Origin: Phytophthora hibernalis
Lineage: Eukaryota; Oomycota; Peronosporomycetes; Peronosporales; Peronosporaceae
Length of the DNA: 64,000 nt
NCBI GenBank assembly: GCA_012656075.1
Contig: JAAKBF010000200.1
Span: forward strand, 62,001-126,000
Direction: 5' to 3'
In this document: in pieces, positions 54,871 through 64,000 of the stretch
Numbering within the stretch: the first letter of the stretch is position 1
Layout of the letters: the number at the start of each line of letters is the position of its first letter
Notes under the pieces: model-generated
Databases searched by the model: none
Told to the model about the DNA's origin: nothing
Seen by the model: only the letters and a program-made list of their open reading frames with translations
Made by a program: the position numbers and the translations under genes

Positions 54871-55251
54871 CGCACGCAAGTTAGCCCACATGTGGCACGG
54901 TCCGTTTCGGGTGGTCGAAATGGTGGGGAATCACGCGGCGAGGCTGGATATCGTTGGCACCGAGTATCGCCTGTTTCCGGTTGTCCACGTATCCAAACTG
55001 AAGCCAGTGCGGAGTTCTCCGGATCGCACTGCGTTGACGTTAACTGTGGACGAGGGAGACGTTTCGATTTTGATGAAGCGATCTTACCAGAAGATAGCTG
55101 GGAAGGACGTCTCGAGGAAGGCGAATACGAGGTGGAAAAGATCGCAGGAATGAGATCGGGTCAGCGGACGCGCTACGGCCGCGTTCACCACGAATTCCAA
55201 GTGTACTGGAAAAGCTACGACGCTCTTCATGGGTCGACGAAGCCGATCTGA
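54871..55251 (+). pseudogene. Gypsy-3 integrase C-terminal domain
   Basis: YARKLAHMWHGPFRVVEMVG and YRLFPVVHVSKLKPVR form the integrase C-terminal beta barrel. A frame change near 55060 leads to EAILPEDSWEGRLEEGEYEV and HHEFQVYWKSYDALHGSTK, a chromodomain-like end (VYWKSY in place of VKWRGY). The stop follows at about 55251. It joins the integrase core located on the opposite strand at 52046. Confidence 0.8.
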
Positions 55252-55581
55252 ACTGCGGGCCTTGCTGCGTGAATACGATCGGGGAATGACCAATCGTAGT
55301 CGTTTCGAGTCATGCAGTCGCATGAGGCGGAGGAGATCTCGTAGCAGGTTGGCGGTTGCGGGTGGGAAATGGTAGGAAGATTGTGTGGGGAGCCCACACT
55401 TTGAGGTGGAAGGGTTATTTGTGGAAGTAACGTACGTACTGGGGGCGAAGTCACCGGTGAAGAGCGACAATTGTTCGATAAGCAAGGAAGATCGACAAAC
55501 CAAAGGAAAGAAGAGACCAAAGTAGAAAGGAGATTATCAAGATCGAGGTTTAGCAGTTGCGTTGCGACTAGCCGAGCTCGC

Positions 55582-58139
55582 CTACGCTTCGGTAGCCGGA
55601 GGACAGAACTTGGCAGAGATACGCCGAATGTGAGCGCTGGGGTGGTTGTCGCTGCGATACTGGTTCCGCCACGGTTCCGCTGCGTCGATCTCTCGCAGCG
55701 CATCTAGCAGAGTCGAAGGTGGCTGATCACAGCCAAGACCGGGGTACCAGGCTCTCTTATCTCCCGAGCGAGAATAGTGAAGGAAGAAGGGGTCGGTCCA
55801 GATCACAGTGACCCACGATCATCCCACGGAGAAAACGTTTCAGGAAGGACTCCCAGCGTTCCCGAGACGGGATCGCCGCTGCCGTCTTTCTTCGCAGAAT
55901 GCGGCCAGGGCAGGCTCCACGTTGCGCAACGCAGAACCGACGGGGAAGGAGTGAGTCGACTCCACACTGCCTGGCGATGCGTCTCCTCCCACTCCAAGTA
56001 CTTGGTCGTGATCTCCGTAAACCAGCCCGTCACCTCGAAAGACACGGGTTCAACGACGAAGTTCAGGTTGTCCCAAGGCGCTTCGTCGCAAAGTGCAGTG
56101 ATCTGGTCCTCTGTGATCGACTCCGGACCCCAAAGGTTCTCTGAGGGCGTCGTTTCACTCGGAGGGAACATCCAGTAGCGAGGTTTTGGCGAAGTGGTGG
56201 AAGAGTAAATCAATGTCGAGCTCAGCCACGCTCACGCGACCAATATATCGAGCGGACCAAGGGAAACTTCGGCAGGAGTTCGACGGCGGCGGTCACGATA
56301 ACTAGGGATCCAATCGACACGCGCTACGGTAGTAGGAGGCAGCATATCCCACCGCGCGGGATGGACAAGCCGGTTCCGGCGTAATCGCGGTATACTAGTA
56401 ACACTGTCGTCGCTATTGGACGAATCACGATCACCAATTTGGCTGTTGCCATCGCTGGACCGACCACCATCGTCACTGCCAGATCCAGCGCTGTCACCTT
56501 CACCACTCCGTCAGATTGGTCTTGATTGCGGGACGACCTCTCGGAAGAGTCGGACGCAACGTCAATCGGGCGATCAGATGACCCGCCGTCGGATGCACCC
56601 GCTGAAGATGAGCGTCGTCGGGCAGAAGACCGCAAACTAGTCAAAGCAGCCCGAAAATGTCGTCGTCACTGCCTGATGCGTCGGAGGAAGAGTAATCTCC
56701 TGCGCGAGCACGAGATCGGCTTACCCCACGAAGTCGTCCTTGGCTTGAACCCGAAGATGGACTTCTCCGTGGCGAGTTGCGGCCAGGCGAATGGACCCGA
56801 GAACGACGACGGGGAGGCGGCGAACGGCTTGGAGACCGTGGACTGCGGAGTCGTTTGGGATTTCCGACTGGCACCGGCGCTTGAGCATCGGACGTAACCG
56901 AAGCTGATGCCGCGATGGAGCCAGGCTGGACCAAGGAGATCAGTCCGGCTACGCGGTCACGGATGACATCGCGATCGCGTATCGCTTGGTCACGCTCAGC
57001 TTCGAACATATCCGAAGCGGTCTGAACAGTCGCCAGGTCACTCTGCAAAGTGTCATTCTCCTTCTGCAGAGCCTGGGGCGGCCATGGTTCGCCTGCAGCG
57101 AATTCACGCTACGATCAAGTCGCCGAATAGACGCACGAGCCGACGCGATCTGCGACTCTGTGAAGAAGCGACAAAAGGAGTTAGTACAGCGTCATAGAGA
57201 CATGAAAGCGGCGACGGTAACGTACGAGTAGACACGAGGTCAGCCCGAGCCTGGCCACGCTCATTAGTCGTTGACGTTAGCAGAGCGTAACTGAGTCTGT
57301 GCGGCATTCACCCGATCGTGCTCGCGATCATGTTCAGCGTGACTACGATCCAAATTTGTCTGGGCAGCGGCGGATTGTTGCTGATTACGTGCCGGTAGAT
57401 CGGTGACGCGTTGCTCCAGTCGAGTGACACGGCCACGAAGCCGAGAGACAGAATCGTCGAGCGCCTGCTGCGAAGCTTCATGAGCCCGGATGTCACCTTC
57501 AGCTTGCGCCAGGTCGTGACGAAATCGATCGCGGTCAACCCTAACCTGATCGCGCTCAGCAACAGCTTGATCACGCTCGTTTTAAAGGGTCGCGATACGA
57601 TGTGCGAGGGCAGGTGAAGTACTCACAGCTGAAGCCGCGATCGCCAGTTGCCTAGCCAGGCTACCGATTTCGTCCTGCAGGCGTACAATCTCCACTTCAC
57701 GCACCTCTTGAGTAACACGCAACTGATCCCGGAGTGCCTTGACCTCTCGCGAGTTGTCGAGGCGCTCTCGCACCGCGCGCTCGTAGTCCGCAGACACTTG
57801 CAACGCATCCCGGTAACGACGATGGAGAATCTCGTACTGATGTTGGCAGTGCAAGACGTAGGGTGACGCAGCTGCGTAGGCCTCGCTCAACTCGCTCTCG
57901 AGATGGTCAGCACGCGCCTTCTGGTCGGCGTATTCACGCTGCAGGGTTACGTGGTCTTCCGCCAAGTCCGACCCAGCGTCAGCGCGATCCAGCAACTCGT
58001 TGAATGTCGCAAGGAAAGCTTGCGGAGCTTCGCAGTGAACGGGAGGAAGCGCAATCCGGAGAGTGGAGACCACCGGGGTGGGCGATGGGTCGGCATCGTA
58101 TCTGGTGCTATCGGCGACGGCGGCGCTGAGGAGGCCCAA
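55582..58139 (-). pseudogene. Antisense gene in gypsy-3: long coiled coil plus SR-rich and acidic region
   Basis: The gene is transcribed from beside the 3' LTR towards integrase. The first frame (58139-57582, open further up into the LTR) is a coiled coil: FLATFNELLDRADAGSD, YADQKARADHLESELSEAYA, VKALRDQLRVTQEVREVEIV. A second frame (about 57580-57260) continues with repeated RDQ/RDR heptads (AERDQVRVDRDRFRHDL). A third (57048-56641) goes from coiled coil (ASDMFEAERDQAIRDRD) to a serine-arginine tail (RLRSPRSPSRSPPPRRRS) and an acidic end. A C-terminal piece (56213-55582) has PWDNLNFVVEPVSFEVTGWF and DPFFLHYSRSGDKRAWYPG. Function unknown. About 2.5 kb of the element is devoted to it. Confidence 0.6.
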
Positions 58140-58153
58140 AGAATTAGATTGCT

Positions 58154-58991
58154 GTGTTCGTCTAGCACGATCATTCCGACACGCGATCTGGTGCAGTCAT
58201 TCTAATACGCAATCAGGTTCAATCATTGGGACACGCGATCTGCCAACTCGCGATCTGCGGGGGTTGATCTGGGGCAATCTTTTCGATACGGGCGATCACA
58301 TGGATTGTGGGTACAATGGAGCTATCAATTCGTTACGGTACCGCGATCTTGGTACATAATATCAGGTTCAAGGTACAATGCGCAAACGGGAAGCACGCCA
58401 GAGGGATAGGAAGAGAGCGAAATGGGGAGAGAACTTTAGGGCCTTTACTTTGGTATAATTGATTCCGATTTGCCTTGCAAGACGCAAGTGTTTTCTAGAC
58501 TACTGGGGAAGGAGGTACATTGGCCTACCCGAAGAAGAACACGCCACGTCGACCAAGAACACGGCGTACACCTGGATAGCTTGGCCAGGGTACGCTCGCA
58601 CATCAATCTCACCACAAGATCCCGCCAAGAGGAGGCGGCAAGCAACGGAAAGGGCTACAACAGCACAAGAAAAGGATACACCCCACGCGATCGGCTAGAG
58701 CCAAGACTCGATCGCAGCACACCGACGACCGCGTGAAGAATACCCGCGTGGTCGTCACCCACCCAGACCCCGGAAGGAGCAACCAAGCTCCAACCTCCGC
58801 CTTGGTCACCACTGAACGTCTTCGCGAACACCGGAAGAGCGTGACCCGCCCAGCCGTCGGGCACATAAGGTGACTACAAGGTTTTCGATCGCGCCAGATC
58901 AACGGAGTACCCCTCCGACAGTCGGCAGTCCGGGCATACCGTGCGCAAGCTTCGACCGCGTCAGCAATTTTCGTGAAGCAGCTTCGCCACA
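58154..58991 (+). repeat. 3' LTR of gypsy-3
   Basis: Direct repeat of 47354-48191. It is followed by GGAGGCTCGTCCGAC, which itself looks like a primer-binding site. This repeat may therefore also have served as the 5' LTR of another, now truncated, copy. Confidence 0.85.
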
Positions 58992-59039
58992 GGAGGCTCG
59001 TCCGACGGTTGGAGCCCGGCTCAGGCACGCCGAAAACCG

Positions 59040-59713
59040 TCCGAAGCTTTTGTTTCCACTTGCGCAATGAAAGCGCGGCTTCTTTTTCAATCTTGAAGGT
59101 CGGCCTCGGTGGATAACGCTTGAGGCTCGCAACCCATAGCACAGAACAGTTGCACTGTTTCCACTGGGACGACCAATTCTGCCCCGAGTTCCATCCACAC
59201 AGCTTGTCGAATTGATTTTGGCGGAAATGCCCGCATCCACTTGCTCTTTGTCATCATCACCTCAATGCATCTTCCCAAAACCTTGTTGACAGGTGGAGTG
59301 TCCCCATTAACTGGAGGCCGATTGCCGGTCGACCGAGAACTCGCGTCCTCGGTCATCGTCAGCGATCGGAGATCGCCGAGTCCACTTTGTTGTCCTCGTG
59401 AGCTGGTTCAGGACCAGCCACTTCGTCCAACTCCTTGGTGAGATTTCGCGCGAGCGTCCTCACCCCTCCGCTACGTCCTGCTGAGACAGTATCGGCTTCC
59501 GAAACCTCGGACATTGCTGTGACTTCTTCCAGGTAATCGTCTTCATCATCTCCTTTGGCTTCAGAGTAGTCCATCCGCTCGTCGAAGCTGTCCGAGCGTT
59601 CATTGATTGGCTCCAAAGTGCTGGGAGTCGTCGACGCTGGACCAGATCGCACCGAAACCTCCGCTCGCCTTTATGGGCGTGTCTGCTACCGCTGACTTCG
59701 CTCCTCTCGCCAT
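59040..59713 (-). pseudogene. Gypsy-4 gag, N-terminal part
   Basis: It starts at Met 59713 (MARGAKSAVADTPIKASGG), about 90 bp after the primer-binding site. A frame change near 59650 leads to STLEPINERSDSFDERMDYS and LTKELDEVAGPEPAHEDNK. An in-frame stop at 59357-59359 is followed by MTEDASSRSTGNRPPVNGD and KSKWMRAFPPKSIRQAVW. A further frame change leads to ALSLRKWKQKLRTVFGVPE. The acidic start and placement directly after the primer-binding site support a gag identity. The sequence is unlike the gags of gypsy-2 and gypsy-3. Confidence 0.55.
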
Positions 59714-59802
59714 CTTCCCTTTTCTTCTTCTCTTGTCTTCTCAAATGCTCGTTAAGGTAAGAACCTATATACAACCAAGACACACAGAAAGTCACTCCCA
59801 AT

Positions 59803-59820
59803 CCCGGGTCGCGGCACCAG
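59803..59820 (-). promoter_or_regulatory. Primer-binding site of gypsy-4
   Basis: TGGTGCCGCGACCCGGGA on the minus strand, two bases after the LTR end ACGACA. It complements a tRNA 3' end (acceptor strand plus CCA). The identical 18-mer occurs at 63826 on the plus strand. Confidence 0.8.
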
Positions 59821-59821
59821 T

Positions 59822-60770
59822 TGTCGTGTAGGATCACGCAGAAATTCTCACTACCAAATGGTATGAGTCCCACCAACAACACTCGCTTCCCCTTGTCAGG
59901 CCAACGAGCATTGGGTCAAACCTGAAGACCAGGAACGATCCCTTACGCCGGGTTGGATGTGAACCCTCTGTACATCTAGGTTGTATTAGGCCAACCCATA
60001 ACCTGCACCACTAGCCACGAACGAGGGCTAGTATGCAATATTGCGCTTTCGCGCGAACCCCGCAGTCCCTCAGAAGGAAGGGTACCGGCTGTCAAGCCTA
60101 ATACGGGTTTGCCGAGGTAAAACCTCGGCGGGTAGTAAAATATGTATGGAACACTCGGTTCCACTATTATATATGGCGAACGGCGCTTCCCGTCGCTCTC
60201 AACACTCGGCCACTCTAATCTCTTGGATTGGGCAGCAACAAACCCTCGGTTCAATGTACCTCAGGTTCGCTGACCAGCATCCCACAAGCCGAGCGTATCC
60301 AGACCCTAAGATAAGCTAGCTAGACTTACCGAAGACGGACTTGACCCTTGGTGACTTGTGGGGAAGACTGCTGATTTATTTCTGTTGATCTATGGCTCTG
60401 AGAGCCTCTGTAGACAATCCTATAGCTAGTCCTATACGTAACTACAAATATACAGCGTGAACAGATCCAGTATCCGATCCTGTACCCGGCTCTATAAGAC
60501 CGAGGGTGCGAAACTGAAATGGGTACAAACGAGGGTTCGTACCATCGGCCGGGAGTTTATTATACCCGGGCGAGACCTCGGTCACTATCACTCCTATGTC
60601 ACTACCGCGCGGGGAATGAGATTAGCCAATCGGGTGGCGTTATCGCGTTTCACCGAATGGCACAACGTCGGTAATCCGGTGACCGAGCTGTGACCGCTTG
60701 GCCCCAAAACCCAACACCACATCTGCCCCCGCCTCGACACAAGCTCCCGCAAGTAGTGCGCGTCGTAGCG
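59822..60770 (-). repeat. LTR of gypsy-4
   Basis: It ends (minus strand) ...CACGACA at 59822, just before the primer-binding site. The upstream boundary near 60770 comes from the match with the gypsy-1 3' LTR (13285-13554 aligned to 60765-60482). Its length of about 0.95 kb is an estimate. Confidence 0.6.
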
Positions 60771-60799
60771 CCTCTTGATCGTGCGCCTCTTGATCCTCC

Positions 60800-61080
60800 A
60801 TTGCCCCTGCTGGGACAAGCTACGGCTGTCGCTCTTCACGTTCTCGATGCGTCTGGGAAGGTTCGTTCGCTATCTTCTTTTGCTCTCGTGCCCCCAGAAC
60901 ATCTTCTGACACCTCTGTGTTTAATCCACACCGTCGTGCGCATTCTCAGGGAGTCGATCAACCATCGTCCGATATTTTGGGCTCCACATGGGTTTCTGTG
61001 CCTGCTCTTCGGTTGCCAACTTCTGCGCATCTGACCACTGACGGGGCCTCGGAGTGGTTATCCAAGCTTCGGCTGCTGAC
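60800..61080 (+). pseudogene. Antisense gene fragment of gypsy-4
   Basis: On the strand opposite gypsy-4 pol, and starting beside its 3' LTR, an exon ends LLGQATAVALHVLDASGK at 60860. A GT-AG intron follows (60861-60949). The next exon starts GVDQPSSDILGSTW. The first exon aligns without gaps to exon 1 of the gypsy-1 antisense gene (DATAVALRAIAPSDE, intron at the same codon position). The remainder towards pol is decayed or deleted. Confidence 0.5.
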
Positions 61081-61323
61081 GGTATAGACCAAGCGAGGCA
61101 CGATGAGATAGATGAGGAAGCCACCGAGGGTTCTTCACGTCCCACTCCGGTTCCGGCAGCTGGCGAATAGCTTCCAATCGGGGGTACCTAATCCGGTCGT
61201 TTTGGCCCACATTGTGTCTGCGGCATAGATCTAGACCTCGGTCCCACTATTTTCGACCTTTCCGTTCATCCTTTAACCTGTTTTCGTGTTATCCGATGCT
61301 TGTAGTCTTCCGCAGGGGCTATT

Positions 61324-62760
61324 CTAGAACTTGAGTAATTCAATTTCATCCAATTCCACTCGAAAATCGTTCACGTCACATGTAAATATGCAAATTCGAT
61401 GCAGTAGTAGTTTTCGTCTGTCACAACGGGCTGCATAACCCGCAGGTAGTTCAATCGTCGATCCGACATTGCAACCGAGTCTCGCAAGAGGCCTGACTGC
61501 TCTCAAGTATCGGTGACATACAATTCCGATACAGTAGTAAATTTCGTCTGGCACTATGGGCTGTATCAACCCCGTAGGCAGTTCAATCCTCGGTTGCATT
61601 TCCAACCAGTCATCATCATTGCCTTAGGCCGTTGGTCGCTACGCTGCGCATATAGGTAGTGATAGAGTAGCTCACCATACAAAATCGATGGTTGTTTCTA
61701 TGTGGGCACATCAAACCCGACCCTTTTCACTTTGAACTCTCGGACGACATGTCTACAGCTCGCCGACAGCGGGAATCGGTCATCGAAGATGACCTCCACT
61801 TCGTACTCGCCGGCTAGTCGGTCCGGATCCCAACTATCTTCAGACCACAACTCTTTGACGACATCCACCCTCGTACAACGGGTGCTAACCGAACTCTCGG
61901 TCGGTCCCCAAATTCATTCACGACCTTGATTCTGGTCATATGCACCACGGGAAAAGCATGTTTCCGATCCTGTCTGGTAATACCAACTCGTATGCGAATT
62001 CTTCGATCTTGGTCTTGACTCTGAATATTTCATGCCATCGGTCAGCTAATTTCTTTGTCAATCTCAACTTGACGCGCTTCATATACCACCGTACTCTACC
62101 CGAATGGAGCTGAGATCTCGGTGCTTCCACTGGAGCATCGGGTGTTGCCCCTGTCTCCGCTCGTGACTCCTCCGAGGTTTCGTTGTCACCAATGTTCGGT
62201 GCTACTACTCGCGACTCGACTGATGTCTCATTTTCACCAACGCTCGGTACTGCCGCTCCCTCGCGGCGGCTCATCGACTCATTGTGTCCCTTTGCTCTCC
62301 GAGCCATATCGACGCCTTGGTATTCCATCGGCATTTCCTATGCAATGTCTGGCTGACGGTTTGCTTCTCGGCGTTCGGTGCCCCACCGACGATTCATCCC
62401 GAGGAGGTACAGCGCACCGTCCTCGCTCAGCCCAACCTTGTCGTCCATCTTCCTTGCGTCTCTGGCTGAGCGTAGCTATTCATCCTGGGCGGTGGAGATC
62501 CATCGTCGGTGCTCTTCCAGTATAATCACAAAGTCTACATCTTTTGCATTAGGAGCACCAAAGTTTGCATCGGGGACCGTTTGCTCGTCTTCTAGCCCAT
62601 TCGGGACCTCTGTGGATACTCCGTCTGCTTCGTCCTGTTGAGCCGCGTCATATCGGCCTACGACCGAGATCTTATCTGCAAATCAGACTCGTTTCTTCCT
62701 TGCGGTTGTTTGCTGTCTGGTCGTTACCGTTAAGTAATCCGGGACATCCGTAAAGAAATC
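61324..62760 (-). pseudogene. Gypsy-4 pol C-terminal part (post-integrase region)
   Basis: The minus strand from 62720 reads a linker: ADKISVVGRYDAAQQDEADG, then ILEEHRRWISTAQDE. A frame change near 62340 follows, then an acidic/serine linker with a duplicated GDNETSEESRAET/GENETSVESRVV unit. The integrase C-terminal barrel comes next: RLTKKLADRWHEIFRVKTKI, then FAYELVLPDRIGNMLFPW. A further frame change gives MTRIKVVNEFGDRP and FKVKRVGFDVPT-like text. A last frame (61605-61324) has RIELPTGLIQPIVPDEIYYC and HRYLRAVRPLARLG. Stops and shifts show decay. The catalytic integrase core is not present. Confidence 0.6.
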
Positions 62761-62769
62761 GAAAAAGTA

Positions 62770-63825
62770 TTTGTCGCGAGGAGTTTCATGAGCCACATGA
62801 GCTAGGGCAAAGCTGTCCGTTGGGTTCTCTTCAGGCGTGGCTTCTACGCCCACAAAGCGCAGCCTTAGGACCAGAAGATCACGGTAAGAGTCCGAGCCAA
62901 GTCTAAGGAGCAGAGATCAACAGTACGACCCAGTGGGAACTTAGGAACCGAAATTCCCGGTACCGACTCGGCGGATCTTCCGGATACGATTATCCGGATA
63001 ATAGCCGAGCTCAACGGTCGGCACCAGGCTGTAGGGGCGGCGCAGACGCCAGAGAGATGCGGAACTCGGCTGAAGGGTCGACGGAGATCCATAACGACCA
63101 CAGCATACTAGAAGATCGTATGAGAACGCGCCAACGGACAGAGGCTCAGCCCAAGGGGCATCCGCGGGATTTCAGAGTCAGCGAGCTCGGCTGAGGAGTC
63201 AGACGAGGTTGAAACGACTCCATTTCATTTGATATTTGTATAGGATATGTAGGAAACCAAGAAAAGGACCTTTTAGGTCCTCAGAAGATAACAGAACCAA
63301 CAGAGCAGAATTTTCTAAGTCCAAGACAAGTGTAGACCTCTCCGGTAAGTCCCTGTACGGACTGGATTATGACTGCCGTCGACACCCGAGAGGCATAGCT
63401 TGTAGGGTGTTGACTGGTAGCGCCAAGAGAATAGGTCGGCCCGGGAAGGGCGCATCTCGCCAAGCGCGAAGACAAATCTCGCCGAACTCGGCGAGTCGGT
63501 ACTTCCACGGGTGCCGTGACACTTTCAGCCGAGTAGCTTTTGCCTCGGCGACCCGTAAATCGCTAGCGTGCCGTCGTCCATCCTTTGGTGGAGGGCACGG
63601 GAAGACGTGAACAGAGCCAGCCGAGTTCGGTTGGTCTCGGAAGATTTTGGCTGGCTTGATTAGCTGGTATTCGACGGAGACGAGACACTACCTGTCCCGG
63701 AAGGGCCGGATCGAGTGGGGAACCACCCAGCGCAGGCCAACAACGCCGACCTAACTCGACGATTGTTGTGATTGCAAGGTAGAAGTCCACATTTGACGTA
63801 TTTGTGTGTTTTGCAACACCACAAC
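62770..63825. other. Probable 5' LTR region of another LTR element (right-hand element 5)
   Basis: No gene is recognised. Since the primer-binding site at 63826 must follow an LTR, the last several hundred bases ending ACACCACA at 63823 should be a plus-strand 5' LTR. The other LTR copy is outside the window, so its start cannot be placed. Confidence 0.5.
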
Positions 63826-63843
63826 TGGTGCCGCGACCCGGGA
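63826..63843 (+). promoter_or_regulatory. Primer-binding site of element 5
   Basis: TGGTGCCGCGACCCGGGA, two bases after CACCACA, identical to the site at 59803-59820 but on the plus strand. The element's leader continues to the right edge (GAACAGGAGTGAGC...). Confidence 0.8.
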
Positions 63844-64000
63844 ACAGGAGTGAGCTAGCTTCCGAAGTTACCAGCAAATCAAGTTTCGAGCAATTTGAAG
63901 GGTGAGAAGAAGAGGGTGAGAAGAAGAAGTGATGATGGTCAAAGGAGAGAACAAGCCGAGTGACTACAACTGGGCTACAGCGAAGGGATCCTCCGGGGAG

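Larger units (their letters stand above)
47354..58991 (+). mobile_element. Gypsy-3: Ty3/gypsy element with LTRs, two RNase H domains and antisense gene
   Basis: Two nearly identical direct repeats of about 838 bp, offset by exactly 10800 bases, bound an 11.6-kb element. The plus-strand order is gag with zinc knuckles, protease and the first part of RT. A 2.8-kb block with the rest of RT, two RNase H domains and integrase then lies inverted. The integrase C-terminus follows on the plus strand, and finally an antisense gene runs up to the 3' LTR. No matching target duplication: CGACC lies before the left LTR and GGAGG after the right. Confidence 0.85.
58992..62760 (-). mobile_element. Gypsy-4 pieces: pol end, shared LTR, primer-binding site and gag start
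   Basis: On the minus strand the order is pol C-terminus (62760-61324), a short antisense gene fragment, an LTR (about 60770-59822), a primer-binding site (59820-59803) and a gag start (59713-59040). A 3' end and a 5' end therefore share one LTR, as expected of tandem copies or LTR-LTR recombination. The gag is cut at 58991 by the gypsy-3 LTR. Confidence 0.7.

Noticed and set aside
47354..58991. Clean single insertion of gypsy-3 into the helicase remnant
   Set aside because: The sequences beyond the two LTRs are unrelated (helicase on the left, gypsy-4 gag on the right) and no target duplication is seen.

Overview
The window looks like nuclear DNA of an oomycete, probably Phytophthora or a close relative. 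Introns are short (about 60-110 nt, GT-AG, some with a CTAAC branch site). The few conserved eukaryotic genes are embedded in old, nested transposable elements. The mix of elements is oomycete-like: Ty3/gypsy elements with chromodomain-type integrases, tyrosine-recombinase (DIRS-order) retrotransposons, a Crypton and a pogo-like DNA transposon. The species call is inference from this mix; the domain calls are read from the sequence.

Layout. 1-2183: 5' part of a two-domain AAA ATPase gene (minus strand, running off the left edge). 2476-4211: pogo-like transposon with TA target duplication. 4425-7336: palindromic LTR structure (two 3' ends facing outwards). 8930-13554: gypsy-1, with pol remnants, a long antisense gene and a partial 3' LTR. 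13555-18080: DIRS-A. 19696-21701: Crypton. 22503-25179: two broken non-transposon genes (a CLC chloride channel and an unknown gene). 25254-28805: gypsy-2. 29186-33665: DIRS-B, whose 5' end is missing at the gypsy-2 junction. 34282-34908: small inverted-repeat element. 36330-41330: DIRS-C, with an inverted RT segment. 41466-45619: an island of four conserved genes (profilin-like, zinc finger/G-patch, alpha/beta hydrolase, GlcNAc-transferase-like). 46176-47353: PIF1/Helitron-like helicase remnant. 47354-58991: gypsy-3 with 0.84-kb LTRs, two RNase H domains, an inverted 2.8-kb pol block and a long antisense gene. 58992-62760: gypsy-4 pieces (minus strand). 63826: primer-binding site of a further LTR element entering from the right edge.

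The most interesting pattern is an antisense gene in the 3' part of the gypsy elements. It starts next to the 3' LTR, is transcribed towards the integrase, and encodes coiled-coil plus basic/proline-serine-rich protein. In gypsy-1 and gypsy-4 its first exon is alignable codon by codon and ends at an intron in the same place. Gypsy-3 has a different antisense protein with the same architecture, and also carries a second RNase H. Together these resemble plant Tat/Ogre-type elements.

The second pattern is inversion. Gypsy-3 and DIRS-C each have an internal pol segment flipped in place, and the 4.4-7.3 kb element is a near-perfect inverted duplication. Nearly all element genes carry frameshifts or stops. 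Boundaries were placed by eye and may be off by tens of bases.
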